64,000 nt of DNA, from positions 10,536 to 74,535 of the forward strand of contig JAEXHI010000014.1 of assembly GCA_023450085.1 (NCBI GenBank). Reading direction: 5' to 3'. The translations under genes were made by a program, and so were the position numbers. Position 1 is the stretch's first letter. Every line of letters begins with the position of its first letter. Positions 25,165 to 35,600 of the stretch are shown piece by piece. Source of the stretch: Bacteroidota bacterium. GTDB lineage: Bacteria > Bacteroidota > Bacteroidia > Sphingobacteriales > Sphingobacteriaceae. The notes under the pieces were generated by a model. The model was given only the letters and a program-made list of their open reading frames with translations, did no database searches and was not told the DNA's origin.

Positions 25165-26475
25165 ATGAAAAATCATTTTATAGCTTTTATATCAGTATTA
25201 TTCTTATCAGTAAGCGGATGTTCAAATACGGAAACTGACGAAGAACTGCTAGCATTAGACCAAGAGAGGCTAACAGAAAACTTAAACTACGACAAAATCA
25301 CATTTTACAAGTTTGCGAAAATTGCTATGAGATCTTCAGCGGTGCAAGATACTACCAAAGCTGAATATCAGAAATTTGGTAAGCATTTGAATAAAGTGAT
25401 AAACTCCTTAAGTAATGTTAACACAGATTCTGGCAAACATATTTCTGCCGTAGAAGCGCTAATGCTATATAAAGATTATCGGGCTGTGAAGGGTTTCGTA
25501 AAAGAAACTGATGAAGATATTTTTCCAACCTTAACCGAAGGGATAAATAGAGTTTATGGCAACACCAAACAGAAATTTACGCTATTAGCTGGCGATGAAA
25601 AAACCCAAGCTCAAAACATTGAGCACGCCATCTTAAGTATGATTGTTCTGGCTACCAGAGATTTGGGGCAGCCATTTGCGCTATATGAATGCTCGAAAAC
25701 TCAACCCGAGCTTTTACCTGACCACGAAACGAAAACATTATTGGAATTTGTAAGGGGGTTTCTGTTTTTCAGCAACAATTTATTCTATTTATCTGAAGAT
25801 GGACTTTCTAGAAATATTAAATGGTTAGATAAAAATGAGAAGGTTCCACTGCCGTACACTAAAGCATTTTTTGGTTGGCGAAATTTAAGCGATAGTCAAA
25901 CGCATACCGCTTTCCATGGCATTAATTATTTATTTAGAGGTTTCGATAGGCTAAGAATGGAAAGAAAAGTAGATGAAGAAAGAGCTTTGGACGATTTTGA
26001 AAAATTCTTGGAAGACACTAAAAAACTGGGGCTTGAAACTGAATTGACGTTAACGGTAGAAAGCTATTTATATCTGAAACGTGAAGATAAAACTAAAGCC
26101 ATTGCTGCATTAACAAAGTTAAAGAAAAGCCCTTTATTGTCTAACAGTGAACGCGAAGCTTTAGAAAAAACCATTGTTTACGTAAATAACCGAGAAGCTG
26201 ATAAGGCACTGAACGGTGTTTACGACAAAGTTTTTTTGAGCAAAATTGTGACTAAATATATGTTTTCTATTTTGATGAAGGTAGATTGGGAGCGAGTGCT
26301 TAGAGAAAATAATGTTCCGCATACCAAAGAAATGTTTGCTACTGTACGCAAAGTTCAGCAAATTTCCAGTTCAGTGGACAGTTATGCTGACAATAAGAAT
26401 ATAGAAAAGGGTAAAACTGAATTGAAGAAAAAAGGTAGTGAGATTTTAAATGGAGCAAAGGGGTTGTTTAAATAA
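25165..26475 (+). CDS. Lipoprotein of unknown function
   Basis: A 436-residue protein with a lipoprotein signal (MKNHFIAFISVLFLSVSGC, Cys 19, lipobox VSGC). The mature part is alpha-helical and charged with no catalytic motif I recognise; LRGLF-like short segments near the C-terminus (KGSEILNGAKGLF) are not diagnostic. Single gene between the sensor kinase and lipA, with its own spacer on both sides. Function unknown. Confidence 0.75.
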   Translation: MKNHFIAFISVLFLSVSGCSNTETDEELLALDQERLTENLNYDKITFYKFAKIAMRSSAVQDTTKAEYQKFGKHLNKVINSLSNVNTDSGKHISAVEALMLYKDYRAVKGFVKETDEDIFPTLTEGINRVYGNTKQKFTLLAGDEKTQAQNIEHAILSMIVLATRDLGQPFALYECSKTQPELLPDHETKTLLEFVRGFLFFSNNLFYLSEDGLSRNIKWLDKNEKVPLPYTKAFFGWRNLSDSQTHTAFHGINYLFRGFDRLRMERKVDEERALDDFEKFLEDTKKLGLETELTLTVESYLYLKREDKTKAIAALTKLKKSPLLSNSEREALEKTIVYVNNREADKALNGVYDKVFLSKIVTKYMFSILMKVDWERVLRENNVPHTKEMFATVRKVQQISSSVDSYADNKNIEKGKTELKKKGSEILNGAKGLFK

Positions 26476-26760
26476 CTTTTGTTATGGGTTCTTTGCAGTG
26501 AATTAGAATTAGTATCGGATTACGAATTTGCTAGGACTTTTTGCCTATTTGCACAGGCTTTGTTTTCTAAACCTTATTGAAGCGACATACTTTTTGGTTT
26601 TACAAAACCAAAAAGATATAGCTGAAAGAAGGACTAACACTAATGTAGGCTGTAACTTGCTTTTCAAATCCAAAGAACTAAAAAACGGGCTACTAACTAA
26701 TTATCCAAAACATTACAACCTTCCAACATTTCAAGGTTACAACAATTAATAAAGATTGTT
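26476..26760. other. Spacer before lipA
   Basis: An open frame of 73 codons exists (26528-26749) but shows no start signal, no motif and atypical composition. I see no gene, only AT-rich DNA. Confidence 0.4.
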
Positions 26761-26768
26761 TAACTTTG
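26761..26768 (+). promoter_or_regulatory. TAnnTTTG element 4 bases before lipA
   Basis: TAACTTTG ends at 26768; the lipA ATG begins at 26773. Same geometry as ribH. Confidence 0.65.
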
Positions 26769-26772
26769 TATT

Positions 26773-27666
26773 ATGATTGAACTTCCAGTTGTAGCGCCAG
26801 TTACCGAAAAAGCACGTAAACCTGATTGGCTAAGGGTGAAATTACCTGTGGGTAAAGAATATGCACAAGTAAGAAGTTTGGTGGATACGCATAAGCTGCA
26901 CACCATCTGCGAGAGTGGTAATTGTCCGAATATGGGCGAGTGTTGGGGTGCAGGTACAGCAACCTTCATGATTTTAGGGAACATTTGTACCCGTTCATGT
27001 TCTTTCTGTGCTGTAGCAACGGGCCGTCCTTTGGCGGTGGATACCGATGAACCTAACCGAGTGGCCAATTCGGTGAAGTTAATGGGTGTAAAACATTGCG
27101 TAATTACTTCGGTTGACCGTGACGACTTAAAAGATGGAGGCTCAATTATTTGGGCAGAAACCCTACAAGCCATCAGACGTGAAAGCCCAATCACTACCCT
27201 AGAAACTTTAATCCCTGACTTTAAAGGTCAATGGGATAATCTATACAGAGTTTTAGAAGAAAGACCTGAAGTGGTTTCCCACAACATGGAAACGGTTAGA
27301 CGTTTGACCAGACAGGTTCGTATTCAAGCGAAGTACGACAGAAGCTTGGAGTGTCTTAAAAGAATTTCGGAATTTGGTTTACGTACTAAAACTGGTATCA
27401 TGCTAGGTTTAGGCGAAACAGAGGAAGATGTTTTTGAGGCTATGGACGACTTGGTTGCCAATGGTGTACATATTTTAACTTTAGGTCAGTACTTACAACC
27501 TACCAAAGCTCACCATCCTGTGCTTGATTGGATTCACCCAGACCAATTTGCTAAATACAAAGAAGTAGGTTTGGCGAAAGGTTTGAAATATGTGGAAAGT
27601 GGTCCGTTGGTACGTTCTTCTTATCACGCAGAAAAACACCTTTTTGATATTGAAGGAATAGCTTAA
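26773..27666 (+). CDS. lipA: Lipoyl synthase
   Basis: LipA is a radical SAM enzyme that inserts two sulfurs into octanoyl groups on lipoyl domains. The 297-residue protein has both Fe-S sites: the auxiliary cluster CESGNCPNMGECW (C46, C51, C57) and the radical-SAM CTRSCSFC (C72, C76, C79), and ends in the conserved VRSSYHAEK whose Ser binds the auxiliary cluster. Length matches the family (about 290-320). Probably monocistronic with a leaderless mRNA. Confidence 0.97.
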   Translation: MIELPVVAPVTEKARKPDWLRVKLPVGKEYAQVRSLVDTHKLHTICESGNCPNMGECWGAGTATFMILGNICTRSCSFCAVATGRPLAVDTDEPNRVANSVKLMGVKHCVITSVDRDDLKDGGSIIWAETLQAIRRESPITTLETLIPDFKGQWDNLYRVLEERPEVVSHNMETVRRLTRQVRIQAKYDRSLECLKRISEFGLRTKTGIMLGLGETEEDVFEAMDDLVANGVHILTLGQYLQPTKAHHPVLDWIHPDQFAKYKEVGLAKGLKYVESGPLVRSSYHAEKHLFDIEGIA

Positions 27667-27795
27667 GAGCAGGATTTTTAGGAATAAGGAGCAAGGAGTA
27701 AAGACCGTGTTTTTTATTTTTTAGCTACAAAAATATCAGTAACTAAGATGAGATTAATTATCTTGCCTTTATATACTAATAAGTAGCCTAGAATG

Positions 27796-27884
27796 AGATT
27801 GCTTCTCCGAATGGTCGGAGCTAGCTGTCGTTCCTCCTCGCAAAGACGAAAAAAAGAGCGTCATTGCGAAGAATGAAGCAATCT
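27796..27884. repeat. Palindromic intergenic repeat
   Basis: AGATTGCTTC at 27796 is mirrored by GAAGCAATCT at 27875-27884, with an inner CGTCATTGCGAAGAATG segment of the same family as the repeat in the lipid operon. Confidence 0.65.
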
Positions 27885-27928
27885 TAAAGCGGAATCTCTC
27901 GCGAGTTTGTTAATACCATTCAGTTTAC

Positions 27929-28000
27929 TAAGTGCCTATGTGGTTCATTTAAGAAGCTTTTACGTTTTTGGCAAAAAATACAACCACATAGTCACATAAG
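27929..28000. repeat. Inverted repeat with CTATGTGGTT arms
   Basis: CTAAGTGCCTATGTGGTT (27929-27946) and AACCACATAGTCACATAAG (27982-28000) are near-inverse. A related sequence occurs near 5120-5132. Confidence 0.5.
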
Positions 28001-28095
28001 AGTCCATGCCAACAGGTTTAGTTTTTAGCAAAAAAAGAAGGTTTGCCAGACTTGAGATCTTGAAAAATTACAAATCCACTATCCCAAAATCACGT

Positions 28096-28132
28096 AAAAA
28101 AAAAACACCCCTGACATTATTGCCAGAGGTGC
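28096..28132 (-). terminator. Terminator of the pectinesterase gene
   Basis: On the minus strand: CACCTCTG pairs with CAGGGGTG (one G-T pair), then a tract of about ten T residues. It lies about 75 bases after the stop at 28208. Confidence 0.8.
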
Positions 28133-28207
28133 CTCCTTCGTTTGTTAATTTAGCATGGGATGAGGCTTACTGCGGAAAAACCAAAACCAGCAATGGCAAG
28201 CCCCCAC

Positions 28208-31200
28208 TTATTTTCTGATGATTTTAAGTGTCTGTTTTTTACCCTCGTTAAGAAGGTTGATGAAATATAAACCTTTTGGAAGTGCACTGAAATCCAAAGA
28301 AGTACTACTCTCTCCTTTTTTAGCCCACTGGCTTATTTGTTTTCGCCCTTGTAAATCGTAAACTACCACTTCGGTATTTGCGATTAAGGTGGAAAATCTA
28401 AGCGTTGCCGCACCTTCCGTTGGATTTGGATAAGCGGCTAAACTCATTCCCAAATCTTGGATTTCTACCAAACTTACTTCACTAAAAGTTACTTTTCCAT
28501 CTTTATCATATTGCTTTAATTGGTAATATGATTTGCCCAGTAATGGCGAGCGGTCTATAAAGCTATATTGATGCTCACCCATCGTATTTTTGGAGCTTTG
28601 TACATTCACTGTTTCAAATGCCGAAGTTTCGCTTCTGCGTAATACTTCAAACTTATCCGTATTTATCTCATTGGCAGTTTTCCAATTAACACTTACCTGT
28701 GGATTGGTATTTGTTCCTGATTTTTTAGCTTCAAAAGAAAGTAAATCCAAAGGCAACACACCGTCGTTAACCACTACAAATGGACTAAATTGATTAATGT
28801 TGTTGATGGTAGCAGTGTAAGGATTAGTCCCTGCAAGTGTGGCGGCATAACCCACATACGCTCCCGAATGATAGTTAGCCACACTTATAGGCGAACTGGT
28901 TGAAAAACCAGCATTATGGTTTGCCGCGGCCCATTGAAACTGAAGATTAGCATTGGCTCCTGCACCCGATGGCGTAATATTCCATTGTAAATTCACCGAG
29001 TTGCTAGGGTTAAACGGAAGTGTATTATCTATCCCCGTTTTTAAGCTTACTGAAAAGTCATTGCTTGTTCCCGTATTGCTAATGCTCAAAGGCGAATAAC
29101 CTACACTTGTACCCACTGGAATTAGGGTATTTGTTGAACCTATATTTTTCACTATCAAACTTCCCGTACCGTTGGTAATGACATAACCTGTAGCGGTATT
29201 ATCTCTGGTGATGCTATTTACAGTTAGTGAATTATTCCCTAAGGTTAAAATTCCAGCTTCTATGGTAAGGTTATCTGAAACTATCGGTGATTGTAATGTA
29301 TAATTTCCTACCACATCTACCGTAAGGTTTTTCAACAAAGTAGCGGCATCACTGTATTTATAAATACCCGTTGTTCCTCTCAAATTCAACTTTACCGAAG
29401 CGGCCGAATTTGATTCGAACGTACCGCTATTCACCACAAAATCTCCAGCTACATTCAATACCGCATTTACAGTTCCATTTTCTCTAACAACTACCCTACC
29501 CCCATTCTGTTCATAACTTCCCAAACCAATGGTGCCATTAGCATTTAACAAAGCTAGATAAGTAGTTCCCGTGCTGTTTACGGTAAACTTACCTCGCACG
29601 TTAGCCGTTAAACTTCCTTGAAATGCATAGTAATTACTTTGCCCTGTATTGTTCCAAATTACATTATAATAACTTAATGTGTTTTTCAATATCCCTGTTT
29701 GCGAGGTGGTAATTCCCGAAATCAAAAAGGTAGCACCATCTTCGAAAGTAATCACGACCGGCATGGTGTTTGAATTTGCGGCATGTTCGTAAATCCCTCC
29801 ATCTTTCACGGTTACGTAGTTATAATTCACCGAAGATTTATTAGTTAGCTTTCCTTTAATGAATACGTTACTTCCTGTTTGGTCAACTTTTAAAGTGCCG
29901 CTATTAGTCACTAAACCATTGATGATCAAATCGTATTTACCATCATTATTTACGGTTCCATTATTTTCAAACTCTCCGTCTATTTGATAAAGCTGGTCGC
30001 GATGCAAACCTAATATTTTACCACTTTCAACAATGAGTTTACCGCCGTCTCTAACTACAATAGAATTGACGTAACCATAAGACCCACTTTGTGCGGTAGT
30101 TAAATCGGTCATATTAGGAGCAATAACGGTATGGTTAGCTTGAATGAAAGAGGTTTGTCCAGTACCAAAGTGAGGAATGGTTGGTGCTGCCGACCACGTG
30201 CCAGCCACCATTTTTTGCCAAATACTTGGGTCTAGCCAAGCACCACTACTAATTGTTCGGTAATCCCCTTCTTTGGTTGCTAAGCCAACATCTCCTTTGA
30301 TGTCTACATTTTTAAGGGTGACGTATCTGGTAGCGCTTGAACTCACTGTTCTAAAGTATAGCCTAAATTTAAGTTCCTGACTAGGTAACACGGTGATCCC
30401 AGAAGCACCATTTAAGGCAAAGGCATATCTTTTTACACCAGCATTCTGATTATCCAATAACCAAGTGCCATCTACAAAAGTTGGATAGCTGCCTGTAACC
30501 ACTAATGGGTTACCGTTCAGTAATCCAGCTTTGAGTAAAGTACTCGTGGCAAAATTATCCGTAGAATATTCGATGGCGAAATTCCCCGTAGTACTAAAAA
30601 CAGCCAAATTGAACAGAATAGAATCAACTCTTATTTCATAATTGGCGTTTGGCTTCACGCTAATTTCAACATGCTTAGATTTATCCGTCATGCTCTTTAA
30701 ACCGTTATCGGTTTGCCAACTCCCGCCATCTGCAGCAGGTGCGAACTGAACTCCAGAAGCCGTAGAGAAAGGCACATTGCTTCCGCTTACTTGGTTAGAT
30801 AAAATATAACTCTTCAAATCCAACGAGGCTGAAGTTACGCCTTCCCTCAGGTAAGATGCATTTACATTTTGAGCAAAACTGATACTTGCAATTCCCTTGC
30901 TGTTTACCAAGGGCTGATTAAGGGTTTCGCCACTTGCTGCTATCGTTTTATTATGGCTACCCGTTCCAGAAACAAAGGTCACATTACCCGAATAAAGTCC
31001 CGCGGTGGTCGCATTTAAACGTATCAAAACAGATTTTGACGCCAATAAACCATTGGTAGCCGTCAGTAGTAGCGGGCTCGCATTGTTTTTCCAAGTCACG
31101 CCATTATCTGCACTTACTTCAAAATTAGCTGGAGGAGTCACCGTAACATCAGTCTGCAAGTATTCGCCACTTAAGGTGAGCACTTGTGTTGCCGAAGGCT

Positions 31201-32596
31201 TGTCTATCCCTTGTTTAAATGCCTGCAATGCACCTGTTAATGTCATTACGGGTATTGCGGAAATAGTCGTACTTTCTGAACGAACTGTTCCACTTGCTGA
31301 ACTGGCTTCTACATAATATTCGTAAGTAGACATAGACGGAGGAACCATTTCTTTGCCAGTACTTGGCGCATAGGCAAGGTTCACGTCATTGCCTGTAATG
31401 GTTTGCTCATTCACCAAAGCTGGGCTGCCACCATCCGTAATGCGATACAATCGATAGGTCACATTATTTTCAGGCCAGTTTAAATTCCATTTAAAAGTAA
31501 GTTCTGTTCCTGTTTTAGTATACTTGAAATTGGAAATAGCCAACCTGTTTGCTGGTACTGCATTGCCATCCAAAAAAACAGCATAAGGGTCCCAAACTAC
31601 ATTATTCCTATCCTTAAAAACCACATTGTTATCCAAATATTCGGCAACTTCACTAGCACTTAATTGTTTAGACCAATTTACCCTTGAAGCTACGTTTAGA
31701 GGATTACCTGCCATATCCATGGAGTTGTATTCGGCATAAATAATTTTACTTACATCAGTCCCTGCATCCCAAATTGACCATCCTTCTGGCTTCACTACAT
31801 TACTCATTTTGGTGTTTACAAAAATCGTTGCCGAAGTTGCTTTGGGTTCAGCCGTAGCCGCATCATTTTGCCAAGGTCGGCCCAATACGTATTTTGTAGT
31901 ACCTCTATTAGCAATAATCTCGCAATTTCTGAACAACAAACCTTTGCTTTCCCTAGTATTAGAGGCCGTGATATAACTACTCGCTTGATTGTCTACACGG
32001 TCTCTCGGATAAATGGTACACTCGTCAAATACTGTTTTGGCGTTACCAAAAATAAAATCGACCACACCTTCAATGTAGCATTTGTACAACGACTGCGGGT
32101 ATTTAGAATTGTAGGACAGAAAAGTATCCTGTCCACCTAAAAACCTACAATTTTTAAAAGAGGCCCTATCGCCACTTACATTAATGGCCAAGGCCTGTGG
32201 CGCATCGCCCGTGGTATTTTCGAAAGTGATATGTGCCGCACTAAAATCATCGGCATTGATAATTACCGAAGCCGAATTTGCCGTACCATAAGTACCACCC
32301 CCTGGGATGCTCTTCCCGTTATAATTGTTATAGGTGATGATGGTTTTGGCCACATCTTCTCCAATAAATTGGATGAAAGGCTTAGCAATGGTCAGGTTTT
32401 CATAATAAACCCCTTTTTTGATAAATATCCGATAGGGAGAAGTGGCGTTAGACGGCGCTGCATTTAATGCCGCCTGAATGGTGGTGTAGTTACCTGCGCC
32501 GCTTGGATCTACAGTGGCTTGATATTGCGCCCTCACTTGAAGGACCACCAAGCATAACACCATGCCGAAAATTGTTTTTAAAAGATGCCTTTTCAT
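28208..32596 (-). CDS. Large T9SS-exported pectin methylesterase
   Basis: A 1462-residue secreted protein. Signal peptide (1-24) is followed by a complete CE8 pectinesterase (about 25-345) with GGQDTFLS (D157), VVDFIFGNA (D180) and LGRPW (R240, W242); this enzyme removes methyl groups from pectin. Then come an Ig-like segment, a module of about 100 residues (VLTLSGEYLQTDVTVTPPAN), a 200-residue carbohydrate-binding-like region, and a long beta-helix-like part rich in NNGTV. The last 80 residues form a T9SS type A sorting domain (AAYPNPTEGAATLRF, FINLLNEGKKQTLKIIRK). It lies behind the pectate lyase gene with a terminator between them. Confidence 0.9.
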   Translation of the reverse strand: MKRHLLKTIFGMVLCLVVLQVRAQYQATVDPSGAGNYTTIQAALNAAPSNATSPYRIFIKKGVYYENLTIAKPFIQFIGEDVAKTIITYNNYNGKSIPGGGTYGTANSASVIINADDFSAAHITFENTTGDAPQALAINVSGDRASFKNCRFLGGQDTFLSYNSKYPQSLYKCYIEGVVDFIFGNAKTVFDECTIYPRDRVDNQASSYITASNTRESKGLLFRNCEIIANRGTTKYVLGRPWQNDAATAEPKATSATIFVNTKMSNVVKPEGWSIWDAGTDVSKIIYAEYNSMDMAGNPLNVASRVNWSKQLSASEVAEYLDNNVVFKDRNNVVWDPYAVFLDGNAVPANRLAISNFKYTKTGTELTFKWNLNWPENNVTYRLYRITDGGSPALVNEQTITGNDVNLAYAPSTGKEMVPPSMSTYEYYVEASSASGTVRSESTTISAIPVMTLTGALQAFKQGIDKPSATQVLTLSGEYLQTDVTVTPPANFEVSADNGVTWKNNASPLLLTATNGLLASKSVLIRLNATTAGLYSGNVTFVSGTGSHNKTIAASGETLNQPLVNSKGIASISFAQNVNASYLREGVTSASLDLKSYILSNQVSGSNVPFSTASGVQFAPAADGGSWQTDNGLKSMTDKSKHVEISVKPNANYEIRVDSILFNLAVFSTTGNFAIEYSTDNFATSTLLKAGLLNGNPLVVTGSYPTFVDGTWLLDNQNAGVKRYAFALNGASGITVLPSQELKFRLYFRTVSSSATRYVTLKNVDIKGDVGLATKEGDYRTISSGAWLDPSIWQKMVAGTWSAAPTIPHFGTGQTSFIQANHTVIAPNMTDLTTAQSGSYGYVNSIVVRDGGKLIVESGKILGLHRDQLYQIDGEFENNGTVNNDGKYDLIINGLVTNSGTLKVDQTGSNVFIKGKLTNKSSVNYNYVTVKDGGIYEHAANSNTMPVVITFEDGATFLISGITTSQTGILKNTLSYYNVIWNNTGQSNYYAFQGSLTANVRGKFTVNSTGTTYLALLNANGTIGLGSYEQNGGRVVVRENGTVNAVLNVAGDFVVNSGTFESNSAASVKLNLRGTTGIYKYSDAATLLKNLTVDVVGNYTLQSPIVSDNLTIEAGILTLGNNSLTVNSITRDNTATGYVITNGTGSLIVKNIGSTNTLIPVGTSVGYSPLSISNTGTSNDFSVSLKTGIDNTLPFNPSNSVNLQWNITPSGAGANANLQFQWAAANHNAGFSTSSPISVANYHSGAYVGYAATLAGTNPYTATINNINQFSPFVVVNDGVLPLDLLSFEAKKSGTNTNPQVSVNWKTANEINTDKFEVLRRSETSAFETVNVQSSKNTMGEHQYSFIDRSPLLGKSYYQLKQYDKDGKVTFSEVSLVEIQDLGMSLAAYPNPTEGAATLRFSTLIANTEVVVYDLQGRKQISQWAKKGESSTSLDFSALPKGLYFINLLNEGKKQTLKIIRK

Positions 32597-32620
32597 TTTT
32601 TTATGTTCATGAATTTGGAG

Positions 32621-32652
32621 AAAAAGGGAGCAGCCAATGAGCGCTCCCTTTG
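32621..32652 (-). terminator. Terminator between pectate lyase and pectinesterase genes
   Basis: On the minus strand AAAGGGAGC and GCTCCCTTT form a perfect 9-bp stem with an 11-base loop and TTTTT after it. Only 25 bases separate it from the pectinesterase ATG. Confidence 0.8.
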
Positions 32653-32674
32653 ATAATGCCGAGAATTAGAAATT

Positions 32675-35600
32675 TTATTTCTTAATGATTTTTACTTGCT
32701 GTTGCTGTCCGTCTATATTTATTTTGACGATATAAAAACCATTAGCTAAGTGGGCGAGATTGATGCTGGTATTCGTCTGTCCTTTACTCAATTTCAGCGA
32801 ACTTTTTTGCTGCCCCTGTGTGTCGTAAACGCTTAATGTTCCTGTACTTTTAACCGTAGTATGTTCCACCGTAATTAAACCGCTGGTAGGATTTGGATAA
32901 GCTCGGAATTCGGTCGCTATTGCTGGAAGATTGATGATCCTGATTTCGCTAGTGGTGGTTTGACCGTCTTTATCATATTGTTTAAGCTGATAATAACTAT
33001 TGCCTGCTAATGGTGTACGGTCTGTAAAACTATATTGGTGTTCACCTGCGGTATTATTAGAAGCCTGCGTATTGATCACCACAAAATTTCCTTCGTCGCC
33101 TTTTCTCAGTACTTCAAATTTGTCGGTATTACGCTCGTTAGCGGTTTTCCAAGTTACATTCACTTGTGGGTTTGTTGCTGTTCCTGATTTTTTAGCTTCG
33201 AAGCTCAATAAATCCAAAGGCAGTACATCCGGGAACCAATCTACCTTATCAGCCCCAGCATAAATAGGCACCAATACTCTCACCACCGAAGCAGGAAGTG
33301 CCGTATAACTGTAATACGTAGATGGGTTGAAAACACTTCCAGGGTTCAACTCATCAAATTTTACCGACCTACCTCCTGGGTTTAACATCGCAGGATTAAT
33401 TTGAGCAGTAATTACTGGCAAACCAGAATCGTCATATTCATTACCTACTTGTTTTAATCCTACAGCCGGTTTATTTCCTGTTTTTGAGGTAAAGGTATCA
33501 TCTGTATTATTACCGAAAACGGCTTTAAAATCTGCTGATACCCGATCGGCATACATTCCCCAACGTGTATTGAGATAGAAGTTGTTTTCGGCAAATACAT
33601 TGGCACCAATGGCCGCCGCAATTCCGTAAAGTTTCACGCCTTCGCTTAAACAGTTTAATACGTGCACTTCTCCAAATCTCACCCTTGGATTTCTAGAGTT
33701 GGTATTTAAGAAATGATTGGCATAATGCGTTACTTTTAAACGGCCTACATCTTTGCTCGCATTGTTATCGGAGTGACCAATCAATCCCGTTTTCCAACTA
33801 TTGCGATAAAGTGTCCAAGAAATGGTGATATAACTTGCGCCATCTTTAATGTCAATTCCTCCATCAGGATGTTCCGAGTCAGTAGGCATAGTAGTAGGAT
33901 GTCCAACGGTACAGTGGTCTACCCAAATGTGGTTGGTTTCAGTATTACCGATGTTGATGCCATCATCGTAGTAATCTTGAAAAGAGATATTTCTGATGAT
34001 GATATTTTGGCTTCTTTTAACATTGATACCGAATTTAAACACCACATTTTTACGTCCAATGATAGTTAGGTTAGCCTGCTCCTGAATATCGAGCATATGG
34101 TTGCCCCAAACACTAATGGATGGGCTTAAGGTAACATCTTCATAAACACCTGGCTCCAAAACAATGGTCAGCGGACTGGCATCCATGTATTTATATCTAA
34201 TCCGATTGTAAAGTGTTTGCGCTAGTTTATTAAACTCTGCTGGACCATTGATATAGATGGTTTTTTTGGTGAAACCTGGCACTATGGCATCGCCTCCTGT
34301 AGTTGGACCATTAAAACCATCAGCAGTAATAGATGCAAAACCTACAGGTTGTTTAAAGTCGATATTCAGATTATCGGTAAAGGTAGCCGTGATATTTTTA
34401 TGGGCATTTACAGTAATCACTTGTGAAGTAGTATTCCCAGTTAAATCACCAGACCAGCCTTGAAAGGTAGAACCTAATACAGAACTGGCCGTAACCGTTA
34501 CCTGTGTACCATCGGCATATTCGCCCCCAGCTGGGTTAAGTGTCACACTACCAATCCCCACCGTAGTGACATTAATTTTGTAAGTATTGATCACCCTAAA
34601 ATTAGCCGTCACGGTTTTATTGCTATTCATCACCAAAGTAGCAGGATTGGTATTGCCTGTTAAATCACCTGTCCAGTTATCTAATTTCAACGCGGGCTTT
34701 TCTTCTGCTAAAAGGGTTACCGTTTCGCCTGAAAAAAAGTGATTACCTGCTCGGCTTGGGCTTAATGCCACCGTTCCTCCATTGGTACCTGTTACGTTTA
34801 AAGTGTAAGATGCACATTGGGCGCCTGATAAATCCAAACGGTCTAAATTTGGTCCATCAGTTGTTTCCCAAGTCAATTTAATTTTATTAACCCCCGCATT
34901 TAAGTTTACAGAAACGATGGCTTCTACCCAATCGGTAAATGTTGCAGTACGAGGGAAATCAATGTTCTGTACAAAAACATCGTTTATATATAAGGCCGCA
35001 GCGCGATTTTCGTCCTTTGCAAAAGAATATCTCAATTTTGCGGTTTGTACACCTGCCTGTTGGTTACATACCGTGAAGGTAATTTGGTTTTCACCACTTG
35101 CTAAGAAATCTATAAAGCCTGAGCCCGTAAAACCTGTATGCTGTGTATCTACTTTACCTGTAAAGTCTGCTTGTTCAGCTTCGTAAGCTGTAAAAGTGAG
35201 GTTAGGATCAACAATAGCTACCGTAACAGTCCATGATTTAGTACTACCATTTTGAGCAGTTACCACATAAGTTACCGGAGCACTAAAATTTTGAGCACTA
35301 TTAGTGGTAGGATTCGCAGAGGCAAACAGAGATACTTGAAAAGTAACCGGTGTTAAAGCTGTTAAGCTGGTACCAAGCGGCATCGTCACCAAAATTTGTC
35401 CCGTATTGCTATTGATAGAAGCATTTCCAATTTGGTCGTTAGAAAGTTTAAAGGCCGTAATTTCTTTTTCTGTAGACTGTACCACAGTAGTGGTTACCGT
35501 CCAGCTTTTAGTGGTGGTACCATCTTGAGCGGTCACCACATAATTCACGGGAGTTGTGAAATCACGAGCGGCAGTAGCTAAAGGACTAACCGTTGCTCCG

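Larger units (their letters stand above)
27667..28207. other. Repeat-rich spacer between lipA and the pectin genes
   Basis: Non-coding. It contains the palindromic repeat at 27796-27884, an inverted CTAAGTGCCTATGTGGTT / ACCACATAGTCACATAAG pair, and the minus-strand terminator of the pectinesterase gene. Confidence 0.7.

Noticed and set aside
26528..26749. Open frame of 73 codons before lipA
   Set aside because: No start signal, no recognisable motif, and it ends just before the lipA promoter; looks like random AT-rich spacer.
28006..28218. Open frame of 70 codons on the plus strand
   Set aside because: It runs through the minus-strand terminator of the pectinesterase gene and overlaps its 3' end.
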